Assembly: GCA_035535195.1 (NCBI GenBank)
Contig: DATLQK010000051.1
Span: forward strand, 1-64,000
Direction of reading: 5' to 3'
Length of the DNA stretch: 64,000 nucleotides
Source: JACDAN01 sp035535195
Lineage (GTDB): Bacteria > Actinomycetota > Thermoleophilia > Gaiellales > Gaiellaceae
The first letter of the stretch is position 1. Every line of letters starts with the position of its first letter. A program made the translations under genes and the position numbers. Below the pieces are notes generated by a model that did no database searches, had not been told where the DNA came from, and saw only the letters and a list, made by a program, of their open reading frames with translations. Below, piece by piece: positions 8,697 to 16,792 of this stretch.

Positions 8697-9427
8697 CCCA
8701 GTCCGAAGGCCTCGTTCGCGTTGGCGTCGATGTGCCCGGCGAGCTCGTCTGGGTCCTCTCCGCGCGCTTCGGCGAGGGCGGCGACGGTGTGGACGACGTT
8801 CGCCGGCTCGTTCGGCCGTCCACGGCGGGGCTGCGGCGAGAGGTACGGGCTGTCGGTCTCCGCCAGGATCCGCTCTGTTGGGATCTCGCGCGCGGCCGCG
8901 CGCAGGTCGTCGGCGTTCGGATACGTGAGGTTCCCGGCGAACGAGACGTAGTAGCCGCGCTCGAGCGCCGGCCGGAGCAGTCCTGGAGAGGAGAAGCAGT
9001 GCAGCACGACGGTTCCTGCGAAGTCGCCGAGCGCCCTCGCGACGTCGGCCTCGGCGGCCCGGCAGTGGATCACGACCGGCTTCCCCAGCTCCTCGGCGAC
9101 CGCGAGGTGCGCCTGGAAGAGCTGCCGCTGGGTGTCGCGCGGCGCGTAGTCGCGGTAGTAGTCGAGCCCCGTCTCCCCCACCGCCACCGCGGGCAGCTCC
9201 GCGAGTCGCGTGAGATCGGACGCGTCAGCGTCATCTGCGTCGTGCGGATGGATGCCGAGGATCGGCTCCACACCTTCCAGCGCGGCGCAGAACTCGACCA
9301 CCTCGTCCCACGACGGCGGCGAGGCGCCGACCTCGAGGATGCGGTCGACGCCGGCGGCGCGGGCCCGCTCGACCAGCTCGAGGGGCGCGTCCGCGCACGC
9401 GTGGAGGTGCGCGTGGGTGTCGATCAC
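8693..9427 (-). CDS. tatD: TatD-family metal-dependent hydrolase
   Basis: 244 aa, the normal length for TatD/YcfH nucleases (3'-5' exonuclease or deoxyribonuclease activity in characterised members). Metal ligands: 'VIDTHAHLH' at the N-terminus, 'VGETGLDYY' (Glu), 'VIHCRAAE', 'LHCFSS' and 'AETDSPYLSPQ'. The GTG at 9427 is the start because it begins right at VIDTHAHLH and overlaps the metG stop as GTGA. A longer reading would extend into metG. Confidence 0.94.
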   Translation of the reverse strand: MIDTHAHLHACADAPLELVERARAAGVDRILEVGASPPSWDEVVEFCAALEGVEPILGIHPHDADDADASDLTRLAELPAVAVGETGLDYYRDYAPRDTQRQLFQAHLAVAEELGKPVVIHCRAAEADVARALGDFAGTVVLHCFSSPGLLRPALERGYYVSFAGNLTYPNADDLRAAAREIPTERILAETDSPYLSPQPRRGRPNEPANVVHTVAALAEARGEDPDELAGHIDANANEAFGLG

Positions 9428-10941
9428 GCCGCGGCGGCTGGCGCTTCGACGCGCGGGAAGAGCGGCGCGGCGGGCTCGATCCCCTCGACGGCGGCAGTGC
9501 GGCCAGGCGCGACCTCGGCCCAACCGAGGTCCTCGGGCTGCCCGAGCGCCCGGAGGATCTGCGGCGCAGTGCTCGGCAGGTAAGCCGACAGCGCAACGGC
9601 AAGGACGCGCAGTCCATCCGCGAGCGCGTAAAGGACCTGGTCGAGCTCGGCGGCGTTCGCCTCGTCCTTGGCGAGCTCCCAGGGCTTCCGCTCCGTCACG
9701 AACTTGTTTAGCGCTCGGACGTAGTCCCAGATCAGGTCGAGCGCACCGGTGAGGTCAAAGGCGTCGAGCCGGGACGGGACCTCGGTCGCGATCCGCTCGA
9801 TCGCGCCCTCGTCGCCCAGCCCGGGCGCGAACGGGATCCGCCCGTCGCGGTACTTGGCGATCATCGCCGTCGTCCGGGAGACGAGGTTCCCGAGGTCGTT
9901 TCCGAGCTCACGCTCGTAGCGCTCGTGCACCGATTCGAGCGCGACCGAGCCGTCCTGTCCGAACTGGACTGACCGCGTGGCCCAGTACCGCACGGCATCC
10001 GAGCCGTAGACGTCCACGAGATCCAGAGGGTCGATCGCGTTGCCGAGCGACTTGGAGATCTTCCGGTCGTCGAGGAGCAGATAGCCGTGCACGTAGATCC
10101 CGCGCGGGACCTCGTAGCCGGCCGCGAGCAGGAGTGCAGGCCAGTAGACGCAGTGGAAGCGGAGAATGTCCTTGCCGATCAAGTGTTGGACGTGGGGCCA
10201 GTAGCGCTCGCGGAGATCCTCCCCGGGGCGCGCGTAGGTGAGCGCGCTCAGGTAATTGATGAGCGCGTCGACCCAGACGTAGACGACCTGATCCGGATCC
10301 CAGGGGATCGGTACGCCCCACGGTTGTCCCGCGCGGCTGAGGCTGAAGTCCTGGAGGCCACCCGCGATGAAGCTTCGCGCCTCGTTCCGCCGGAAGCCCG
10401 GCTGGACGAAATCGGGGCGCGCCTCGTAGAGCTGCAGAAGCTGATCCTGGAAGGCGGAGAGGCGAAAGAAGTAGTTCTTCTCCTCGATCCACTCGGGCAC
10501 CGTGTCGTGCTCCGGACACTTGCCGTCCACGAGCTCGTCCTCCGTCTTGAAGGCCTCGCAGCCGACGCAGTAGAGCCCGGCGTAGACGTCCTCGTAGATG
10601 TAGCCGTTGTCGTAGATCCGCTGGACGAAGTCCTGCACGAAGCCCTTGTGGCCCTCATCCGTAGTGCGGATGAAGAAGTCGATCTCGGCGCCGACCCGCT
10701 CAGGAAGCTCGCGCCACTTCTCGGCGATCTGGTCGACGTATTCCTGCGGTGCGAGGCCTTCCGCCTCGGCGACCCGATACACCTTCGAAGCGTGCTCGTC
10801 CGTGCCGGTGAGGAAGTACGTGTCCTCGCCGCGCTGCTTGTGATGGCGCACGAGGATGTCCCCCGCGAGCGTCGTGTAGGCATGCCCGATGTGCGGGGTC
10901 GAGTTCACGTAGTAGATCGGTGTCGTCAGGTAGAAGGTCAT
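9424..10941 (-). CDS. metG: Methionyl-tRNA synthetase
   Basis: 505 aa class Ia synthetase. Charges tRNA-Met. HIGH motif ('TPHIGHAYT') near residue 17 and the KMSKS-equivalent 'RKISKSLGN' near 300. The knuckle carries CVGCEAF and CPEH, so only part of the usual cysteine set remains. The anticodon-binding helical domain fills the last 160 residues; there is no C-terminal EMAP-like domain. ATG at 10941 is chosen from alignment to the family start 'TFYLTTPIYYVN'; GGAGGAGG lies about 18 bases upstream. Confidence 0.96.
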   Translation of the reverse strand: MTFYLTTPIYYVNSTPHIGHAYTTLAGDILVRHHKQRGEDTYFLTGTDEHASKVYRVAEAEGLAPQEYVDQIAEKWRELPERVGAEIDFFIRTTDEGHKGFVQDFVQRIYDNGYIYEDVYAGLYCVGCEAFKTEDELVDGKCPEHDTVPEWIEEKNYFFRLSAFQDQLLQLYEARPDFVQPGFRRNEARSFIAGGLQDFSLSRAGQPWGVPIPWDPDQVVYVWVDALINYLSALTYARPGEDLRERYWPHVQHLIGKDILRFHCVYWPALLLAAGYEVPRGIYVHGYLLLDDRKISKSLGNAIDPLDLVDVYGSDAVRYWATRSVQFGQDGSVALESVHERYERELGNDLGNLVSRTTAMIAKYRDGRIPFAPGLGDEGAIERIATEVPSRLDAFDLTGALDLIWDYVRALNKFVTERKPWELAKDEANAAELDQVLYALADGLRVLAVALSAYLPSTAPQILRALGQPEDLGWAEVAPGRTAAVEGIEPAAPLFPRVEAPAAAA

Positions 10942-11962
10942 CCCGGGCAATGATAGGTGCCTCCTCCTGCGTGACCTTTCGGCCGGCGAGGAGCCCTGCG
11001 CCCGCGAGTGCGAGGAGGGCGGCACCGGCAAGCGCCCACGGCGGCCTGGCCGGCGCCGGCGGCCGACGCCGCACCTGCGGGGGCTGCTGAGGAGCGGCCG
11101 GGGCCGACTCGGGCGGAGTGGCCGGGGCCGACTCCGACGGAACGGCCGGTTCGCGAACCAGGGGACGGGTGGAGACGGTCGGACGGACGTGGCGCTTCCG
11201 TGCAGCCGGAGTTGCGGCGCGCCGCGTCGCAGTCGGGGCGGCAACGCGAGCCCGCGCGCGACGCTTCGTCCGCCCGAGCCGGCTGGCGCTCGCCTGTCGG
11301 CGCGGCGCTCCGGTCGTCGAGGGCCGTGCCGCAACGGCATGCTCAGCCGGCTCAGCGGGAGCCTCGGCGGCGCCCGGCGCCGCCGAGGCGGGTTGGCGAT
11401 CGTCGGCAACGGACGCGGGAGCCGTAGTCGCCGGACGGGGCATCGGAGCGGGCGCTCCTGCCGCCGGAGCGGCCGGCTCGGGAGGCGGGGATGGAGCCGG
11501 CCGCGGCGGCAGCAGCGTGAGCGGGTCGACGTAGCCCTTCGGATCGTCCGCGCGCCGGATGCCGAGATGCACGTAGGGGACGTCGAGCTCGACGTCCCCT
11601 GACGGCCCGACGCTGCCGACGCGCTCGCCCTCTGCTACCCCATCGCCCTCGGTGACGGCGAGCGCTCCGAGATGGGTGAGCGTGACCGCATAGCCGTCGC
11701 TGGTCCTGATCGTCGCCGTGAGTCCGTTCCCCGGCAACCAGCCTGCGAACGACACGCTCCCGGACGCAGGCGCCGAGACGAGGGCGCCTGCCGCCGCACC
11801 GACGTCGACGCCGGAGTGGCCGCGCTCGTGGTACTCGGAGCCGCCGAAGTCGAAGCCGCGAAAGACCGGGCCGTCGGCGGGCCAGGTCCAGGCTGATGCT
11901 CCGGCGGGAGTCGCGAGTGCAAACAGGAGCGCACCCAGCATCGTTGTCATTTTCGTCAACAT
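10700..11962 (-). CDS. Secreted M23-family peptidase with C-terminal membrane anchor, overlapping metG
   Basis: 420 aa as read. An N-terminal signal peptide (about 1-24, ending GASA) leads to an M23/LysM-like domain (about 25-145) with 'HSGVDVG', 'LTHLG' and 'VHLGIRR', the H-x3-D and His pattern of lysostaphin-type zinc endopeptidases. A Pro/Ala/Arg-rich linker (about 150-300) leads to one membrane helix ending 'LLAGRK'. The remaining ~90 residues lie inside metG in another frame and look like read-through. A one-base shift just after the helix would end the protein at TGA over the metG ATG. Confidence 0.75.
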   Translation of the reverse strand: MLTKMTTMLGALLFALATPAGASAWTWPADGPVFRGFDFGGSEYHERGHSGVDVGAAAGALVSAPASGSVSFAGWLPGNGLTATIRTSDGYAVTLTHLGALAVTEGDGVAEGERVGSVGPSGDVELDVPYVHLGIRRADDPKGYVDPLTLLPPRPAPSPPPEPAAPAAGAPAPMPRPATTAPASVADDRQPASAAPGAAEAPAEPAEHAVAARPSTTGAPRRQASASRLGRTKRRARARVAAPTATRRAATPAARKRHVRPTVSTRPLVREPAVPSESAPATPPESAPAAPQQPPQVRRRPPAPARPPWALAGAALLALAGAGLLAGRKVTQEEAPIIARDDLLPDDTDLLRELDPAHRACLHDARGGHPRAPSQAARRGHVLPHRHGRARFEGVSGRRGGRPRTAGIRRPDRREVARAS

Positions 11963-12005
11963 CCGAGGTGACGCTAGCTGGCGCGTCAGACGTTGTCAAA
12001 TCAGG

Positions 12006-12812
12006 CTACAGCGAGCCGCGGTAGAGCCTGTTCCGTGGCACTCCCGTCAGGCGGGCGACGACAGCCGCGGCCTCGCGTCGGGAGGCACCGCCGGAGACGA
12101 GCTCGGCCACCGCGGCCGCGGCGGCGCCCTCGTCGGCCTCTTCCGCGACCTCCCCAGGACCGAGGACGAGCGTGATCTCGCCCTTCGTCCCGTCGGAAAA
12201 CCGCTCCGCCAACTCCGACACGGTCCCGCGGACGACCTCCTCGTGGAGTTTCGTCAGCTCGCGGCAGACCGCAGCCGGCCGGGCCGGCATCGCCTCGCTG
12301 AGGCTCGCCAGGGCGCCCGCCAGCCGTTGCGGCGACTCGAAAGCCACCGCCGCGTGCGGCCACCGTGCGAGCTCGGCCCACAACGCCTGCCGCTCGCCCG
12401 CGCCCCGAGGGAGATAGCCAAGGAACTGGAACCGATCCGTGCCAAAACCGCTCGCAACGAGTGCCGTCTCCACCGCCGAGGGACCCGGGACGACCGTTAC
12501 CGGGACGCCCGCCTCGAGCGCCGCGGCGACGATCCTCGCTCCAGGGTCGCTGATCGCCGGCATTCCGGCGTCGCTGACGACCACGACGTGCTCGCCCGCC
12601 TGGAGACGCGGGAGCATCTCCGCGGTCCGCTCGGCCTCGTTGTGCTCGTGGTAGCTGACGAGCCGCGCAGTCACGCCGTGGCGCTCGAGCAGCTTCCGCG
12701 TCTGCCGCGTGTCCTCGCAGAGCACGAGGTCGGCCTCGCGGAGCTCGCGGAGCAGCCGCTGCGTGACGTCCTCGAGGTTCCCGATCGGCGTGGCGCAGAC
12801 CGCCAGCGGCAC
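12006..12812 (-). CDS. rsmI: 16S rRNA (cytidine(1402)-2'-O)-methyltransferase
   Basis: 268 aa tetrapyrrole-methylase-fold enzyme that 2'-O-methylates C1402 in the ribosomal P site. Signatures: 'VCATPIGNLEDVT' at the N-terminus, 'EDTRQTRKLL', 'SYHEHNE', 'VSDAGMPAISDPG' and 'VPGPSAV'. GTG start at 12812. It sits six bases after the ROK kinase gene on the same strand and is followed by the M23 peptidase. Confidence 0.96.
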   Translation of the reverse strand: MPLAVCATPIGNLEDVTQRLLRELREADLVLCEDTRQTRKLLERHGVTARLVSYHEHNEAERTAEMLPRLQAGEHVVVVSDAGMPAISDPGARIVAAALEAGVPVTVVPGPSAVETALVASGFGTDRFQFLGYLPRGAGERQALWAELARWPHAAVAFESPQRLAGALASLSEAMPARPAAVCRELTKLHEEVVRGTVSELAERFSDGTKGEITLVLGPGEVAEEADEGAAAAAVAELVSGGASRREAAAVVARLTGVPRNRLYRGSL

Positions 12813-12818
12813 GACGGC

Positions 12819-13733
12819 CTAGCCCCGCGTGTCGAGCGCTTCGAAGCCGACGAGCGCGGCACCGATCATTCCCGCCTCCGGGCCGAAATGTGCGGGAACG
12901 AGCCGCACGAGGTCGCGGCCCGGCCGCAGCGCTTCGACCGCCAGCGTCTCGCGTGCCGAGCTGAGGATCAGATCGCCGGCCCGGCTGAACCCGCCGCCGA
13001 GAATCACGAGCTCGGGGTTGAAGATGTTGACGAGCGACGCGATCCCGGCGCCGAGGTGGCGTCCGAGCTCGGCGAGGTCCTCCTTCGCGCCCTGGTCTCC
13101 CTCCAGGGCGGCGTCCACGAGCGTCTTGCCGTTCGACCCTGCACCGAACCGCGCCTCGGCAGCCTCGTCCGCGGCCGACCCGGCCGCGAATGCCTCGAAG
13201 TGGCCGTGACCGGAGCAGTGCCCGCCGCAGGGCGCGCCGCCGTAGTCCAGGACGATGTGCCCGAGCTCGGCACCGGCGCCGATCGACCCGCGGTAGGGGC
13301 GGTCGTCGAGGATCAGCCCACCGCCGATCCCGGTCCCCAGCGTCAACGCCACGATGTGCGAGGCCGCCTGCCCGGCGCCGAGCTTCCACTCGGCGATCGC
13401 AGCGGCGTTCCCGTCGTTGTCGATCCCGACCGGGAGCCCGAACCGATCCTTCATCCGATCGCGGAAATCGATGTCGTGGAGCGGGATGTGCACCGACGAG
13501 ATCGCACGACCGGCGCGCTGGTCGATCGTCGAGCAGATTCCGAAACCGATCGCTTCCACGTTGCCGTCGAGCAGCTCCTCGACGGCCTCGTCCAGGCCGG
13601 CGAGCAACTCCTCCTGCGAAGAGACCGGCGTCGGCCGCTCCTTGCTGCTCACGACCTCGCCGTGCCGGTCGACGACACCGGCGAGGATCTTCGTGCCGCC
13701 GACATCCACCCCGAGTGCGTGTTGGCCCGTCAC
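12819..13733 (-). CDS. ROK-family sugar kinase, probable glucokinase
   Basis: 304 aa. Phosphorylates a hexose, probably glucose, with ATP. N-terminal phosphate loop 'GVDVGGTKI', catalytic 'GIDNDGNAAA' and 'TLGTGIGGG' are clear. The zinc region reads PCGGHCSGHGHFE, a variant of the usual CxCGxxGCxE that keeps two Cys and adds His. GTG start at 13733. Only 25 bases separate it from the divergent LCP gene, so their promoters must overlap or lie inside the genes. Confidence 0.88.
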   Translation of the reverse strand: MTGQHALGVDVGGTKILAGVVDRHGEVVSSKERPTPVSSQEELLAGLDEAVEELLDGNVEAIGFGICSTIDQRAGRAISSVHIPLHDIDFRDRMKDRFGLPVGIDNDGNAAAIAEWKLGAGQAASHIVALTLGTGIGGGLILDDRPYRGSIGAGAELGHIVLDYGGAPCGGHCSGHGHFEAFAAGSAADEAAEARFGAGSNGKTLVDAALEGDQGAKEDLAELGRHLGAGIASLVNIFNPELVILGGGFSRAGDLILSSARETLAVEALRPGRDLVRLVPAHFGPEAGMIGAALVGFEALDTRG

Positions 13734-13758
13734 GAGCGGCGGCTACGATACCCCGCCG

Positions 13759-14910
13759 GTGGCGCGCCAAGACAAGCCCTATCGCGTCTACAGAGGGGGT
13801 CGGGCAAAGGGCGGCGTCCCAACGCTCACCCGGCGACCTCGCCCCGCACCGCAGCGGCCGGCCGTCGACGGCCGTCCAGCAGAGCGCTACCGCGGGCCCG
13901 GCCCGGTCAAGTCCGAGCGTCGCTGGGGCCCCGGCCGGATCATCCCGCTCGCGATCCTGGTCCTCGTCCTGCTCCTGATCGGCTGGACCGTCGCCGGCTA
14001 TCTCTCGGTCCGGAGCGGCGTGAAGAAGGCGAACGCGCGGCTCTCCGACAGCGCGAAGGCGCAGCTCTCGCCGCAGGATGGCCTGATGCTGTCGAAGCCG
14101 AGCACGATCCTCGTCCTCGGCAGCGACCACTCGCGCCATCCCTCACGCCGCGGCAACCGCCTCGCCGACTCGATCATGCTGATCCGGACCGACCCCGACC
14201 ACCACCGCATCTCCTACCTCTCGATCCCACGCGACCTCGAGGTCGACGTCCCCGGCCGGGGCCACGAGAAGATCAACGCCGCGCTCCCGCAGGGCGGCCC
14301 GTCGCTCGCAATCCGGACGATCCGCGAGGCGTTCGGGTTCGACGTCAACCACCTCATCCTGATGGACTTCCCGTCCTTCCGGGAGGTGATCGACGCGCTC
14401 GGAGGAGTCGAGGTCGACGTGCGCTCGCCGGCCGTGACGAAGCACGACTGCCCGTACAAGAGCGCGGCCAAGTGCGACCGTTGGCACGGCTGGCGGTTCG
14501 GACGTGGCCGCCAGACGATGGACGGCAAGCGCGCGCTGATCTACTCGCGCATCCGTAAGAACGATCTGAATGCGGCCGAGAACGACCTCAACCGCACCGG
14601 GCGGCAGCAGCAGGTGCTCCAGGCGACGCTCGGGAAGATGGTCGGGGTCGGCACGTTCCTGCGCCTGCCGTTCATTGGCGACAAGCTGGTCAGCCCGCTG
14701 ACGACCGACCTCTCGACGCCGCAGATCTTCCAGCTCGGCTGGCTGCGCTTCCGCGCCTCGAAGGACCAGACGCTCTACTGCCGCCTCGGGTTCACGGGCG
14801 ACGGGGACGACAACGCCGCCGTGCTCCTGATGTTCACCGGCCGCTCGGCGCCCCAACCGCCCACGCCCACCTCCGGCGCCGGCTGCCTCCGGGGCACGCC
14901 GCTCTCCTAA
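13759..14910 (+). CDS. LytR-CpsA-Psr (LCP) family cell-wall glycopolymer transferase
   Basis: 383 aa from the GTG at 13759. Arg/Pro-rich cytoplasmic N-terminus, one membrane helix (about 60-83), then the LCP domain. Seen: 'ILVLGSDHS', 'RLADSIMLIR', 'ISYLSIPRDLEV' (Arg/Asp of the pyrophosphate-binding pocket), 'KINAAL', 'GGVEVDV' and 'LIYSRIRKND'. LCP enzymes attach polyprenyl-linked glycopolymers to peptidoglycan outside the cell. A strong hairpin follows the stop codon at once. Confidence 0.93.
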   Translation: MARQDKPYRVYRGGRAKGGVPTLTRRPRPAPQRPAVDGRPAERYRGPGPVKSERRWGPGRIIPLAILVLVLLLIGWTVAGYLSVRSGVKKANARLSDSAKAQLSPQDGLMLSKPSTILVLGSDHSRHPSRRGNRLADSIMLIRTDPDHHRISYLSIPRDLEVDVPGRGHEKINAALPQGGPSLAIRTIREAFGFDVNHLILMDFPSFREVIDALGGVEVDVRSPAVTKHDCPYKSAAKCDRWHGWRFGRGRQTMDGKRALIYSRIRKNDLNAAENDLNRTGRQQQVLQATLGKMVGVGTFLRLPFIGDKLVSPLTTDLSTPQIFQLGWLRFRASKDQTLYCRLGFTGDGDDNAAVLLMFTGRSAPQPPTPTSGAGCLRGTPLS

Positions 14911-14938
14911 TCGCCGAAAGTCTCACGACTTTCGGCGA
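14911..14938 (+). terminator. Terminator hairpin after the LCP gene
   Basis: TCGCCGAAAGTC / GACTTTCGGCGA is a perfect 12-bp stem with a TCAC loop, starting right after the TAA of the LCP gene and followed by 'gaagctttt'. Confidence 0.85.
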
Positions 14939-15006
14939 GAAGCTTTTGTCCCGACGAGTTGTCTCACCCGACCCGTCCGACACTCGCTTCTCTGTCAGCG
15001 GAAGTT

Positions 15007-15033
15007 GGCGGAACGGGATGAACCCGTTCCGCC
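15007..15033 (-). terminator. Terminator hairpin after fmdB
   Basis: GGCGGAACGGG / CCCGTTCCGCC forms an 11-bp stem with a five-base loop, four bases beyond the fmdB stop on the minus strand. No clear T run follows, which is usual for high-GC actinobacterial terminators. Confidence 0.75.
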
Positions 15034-15037
15034 GCCG

Positions 15038-15319
15038 CTAAGAGGCTTCGGCGGCCTTTTTTTCGGGAGCCTTGCTGTCGCCGGGCGCGCTCTCCGTCTT
15101 CTCCGACGGCTTGTCGCCGTCGCGCGCCGCCTTCCGGCCCCCGCGGCCGTAGTCGGTCGAGTAAAAGCCGCTGCCCTTGAAGTGAACCGCGACCGGGTGG
15201 AGGACTCGCGCCAGGGGACCCTTGCCGCAGACCGGACAGACCTCGGGTGAAGGCTCGTTGATCCCGTGGAACACCTCGAAGACGTGTCCGTCCGGGCACT
15301 TGTACTCGTACAAAGGCAT
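15038..15319 (-). CDS. FmdB-family zinc-ribbon protein
   Basis: 93 aa. It starts 'MPLYEYKCPDGHVFE' and has the second pair 'CPVCGKG', giving CxxxH and CxxC of the FmdB/CxxC regulatory-protein ribbon. Then 'GSGFYSTDYGRGG', the conserved C-terminal motif of the family. The final 30 residues are Lys/Glu-rich and disordered. Members are proposed regulators of formamidase or amidase genes, but the role is unproven here. ATG at 15319 with GAGGG just before it. Confidence 0.9.
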   Translation of the reverse strand: MPLYEYKCPDGHVFEVFHGINEPSPEVCPVCGKGPLARVLHPVAVHFKGSGFYSTDYGRGGRKAARDGDKPSEKTESAPGDSKAPEKKAAEAS

Positions 15320-15353
15320 CCCTCGACCAAGGATAGCCGGGAGGGTTGTCGGA

Positions 15354-15542
15354 TCAGGCGCGGCGATCGCGCTCTTCGAGGGTTTCCTGGTAGCAAGGAG
15401 CGCCCTCGAACGCGGCGAGCCCGGCGGGGTGACGGCGGCGCCGCCGCCGGCGGCGGCGCGCGACCGAGACGGCGGCCGAGGCGCCCACGAGACCGCCGAG
15501 GAGGAAGGAGCGCAGTCGCCGCGCGCGAGCTTCGTCGTCCAT
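15354..15542 (-). CDS. Small arginine-rich membrane-anchored protein, unknown
   Basis: 62 aa. 'SFLLGGLVGASAAVSV' is a short hydrophobic stretch (about 12-27) followed by nine consecutive arginines, then 'GLAAFEGAPCYQE'. It lies between fmdB (same strand) and the divergent PfkB kinase. The shape (small helix, basic patch, conserved-looking tail with one Cys) suggests a real short gene, but nothing in the sequence gives a function. The poly-Arg run could also arise from a CG-rich repeat. Confidence 0.45.
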   Translation of the reverse strand: MDDEARARRLRSFLLGGLVGASAAVSVARRRRRRRRRHPAGLAAFEGAPCYQETLEERDRRA

Positions 15543-15557
15543 GGGAGCATTCTAGGA

Positions 15558-16358
15558 ATGGTCATCTGCACCCTGGGCGACCTGCTCATGGACGTCGTCG
15601 TCAAGCTCGCCCAGCCGCTCGCCGACGGCGACGACACCCGCGCCGAGACGCGAGCCGCGGGCGGCGGGCAGGCTGCCAACGTCGCCGCCTGGGCGGCGGC
15701 GCTCGGCGCGGAGGCACGCTTCATCGGGAAGCGCGGCGCCGACGCGCCCGGTGAGGTGGCGGAGGCGGACCTGCTCCGTCGGGCCGTGGACGTCCTGGGG
15801 CCGCCACCGCACGGCCGCAACGGCGTGGTCGTGTCGCTCGTGGAGCAGAACGGCGAGCGGACGATGGTCTCGGACCGCGGCGTGGCACCCGAGCTGCGCG
15901 CCGGCGAACTCCAGCCGGAGTGGTTCGACCGCTGCGACTGGCTCCACATTTCGGGCTACTCGCTGATGCGCGAGCCGATCGGGATGGCGGCCGAGCGCGC
16001 AGCCGAGCTGGCGCGCGCTCGCGGCGCGCGGATCAGCGTCGACCTGTCCTCCGTGAACGTGATCCGCGAGTTCGGTGCCGAGCGGCTGGCGGAGCGCCTC
16101 GGGAGGATCGGGCCGGACGTCGTCTTCGGAAACGAGGCCGAGCACCGGGAGCTCCGGGTGGAGAGCGAGGTGGTCGTCATCAAGCGGGGGCAGAACGGCG
16201 CCACGATCGACGGGCGGGACTACCCGGCGCCGCCCGGCGAGGTCGTCGACACGACCGGCGCGGGCGACGCTCTGGCGGCCGGGTACCTCGTGGGCGGGCC
16301 GGAACTGGCGATGGAGGCGGCGGCGCGGTGCGTCGCCGGCCTCGGAACGATGCCGTGA
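15558..16358 (+). CDS. psuK: PfkB-family carbohydrate kinase, probable pseudouridine kinase
   Basis: 266 aa, short for the family (about 300). N-terminal 'GDLLMDVV', sugar-binding 'GGGQAANVAAWAAALG', and the C-terminal PfkB signature 'VDTTGAGDALAAGYL' with catalytic Asp. The function is inferred from context: it is coupled through a GNAT gene to psuG, so it most likely makes pseudouridine-5'-phosphate, the PsuG substrate. A ribokinase-like role remains possible. GGAG lies 10 bases before the ATG at 15558. Confidence 0.75.
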   Translation: MVICTLGDLLMDVVVKLAQPLADGDDTRAETRAAGGGQAANVAAWAAALGAEARFIGKRGADAPGEVAEADLLRRAVDVLGPPPHGRNGVVVSLVEQNGERTMVSDRGVAPELRAGELQPEWFDRCDWLHISGYSLMREPIGMAAERAAELARARGARISVDLSSVNVIREFGAERLAERLGRIGPDVVFGNEAEHRELRVESEVVVIKRGQNGATIDGRDYPAPPGEVVDTTGAGDALAAGYLVGGPELAMEAAARCVAGLGTMP

Positions 16359-16792
16359 ACTTCACGATCGAGCCCGCGACGCCGGATGTCCTCGCAGAGG
16401 TCGCGACCTGGGTCTACGGCCCGCCGTACGAGTTCTACGACCGGGACACGGACGGCCACGTCAAAAACCCCGAGCGGTTCTTCGCGGCGCGCGACCAGGA
16501 AGGCGCGCTCGTCGGCTTCTTCTACTTCGAGGAGCAGGGCGAGTGGCTCGAGTACGGCCTCGGCCTCAGGCCCGACCTGACCGGGCGGGGGCTCGGCTTG
16601 CAGTTCGTCGAGGCCGGCCGCGAGTTCGGCCGGGGGCGGTTTCGCCCCGACCGCGTCAAGCTCAACGTCGCCGCCTTCAACGAGCGCGCGCGAATCGTGT
16701 ACGAGCGGGCGGGCTTTCACGTCGTCGGCTCGCACATCCGCCGCTTGGACAGGTGGGGCGACGTCGAGTTCATCGAGATGGAGGAGGCGTGA
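16355..16792 (+). CDS. GNAT-family N-acetyltransferase
   Basis: 145 aa. Acetyl-CoA loop 'LRPDLTGRGLGLQFVEAG' (motif A, R/Q-x-x-G-x-G/A) near residue 80 and 'AAFNERARIVYERAGF' (motif B) near 110. GTG start at 16355 overlaps the kinase stop (GTGA); its stop overlaps psuG in the same way. The substrate is unknown. Its place inside a nucleoside-degradation unit suggests it acts on a related small molecule or on an enzyme of the set. Confidence 0.85.
   Translation: MNFTIEPATPDVLAEVATWVYGPPYEFYDRDTDGHVKNPERFFAARDQEGALVGFFYFEEQGEWLEYGLGLRPDLTGRGLGLQFVEAGREFGRGRFRPDRVKLNVAAFNERARIVYERAGFHVVGSHIRRLDRWGDVEFIEMEEA

Noticed and set aside
11718..14558. 946-residue open frame on the plus strand opposite rsmI and the ROK kinase
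   Set aside because: It runs antisense to clear family members and through the LCP gene in a wrong frame; no domain is recognisable and it is Arg/Asp-rich as expected from GC-rich shadow frames.
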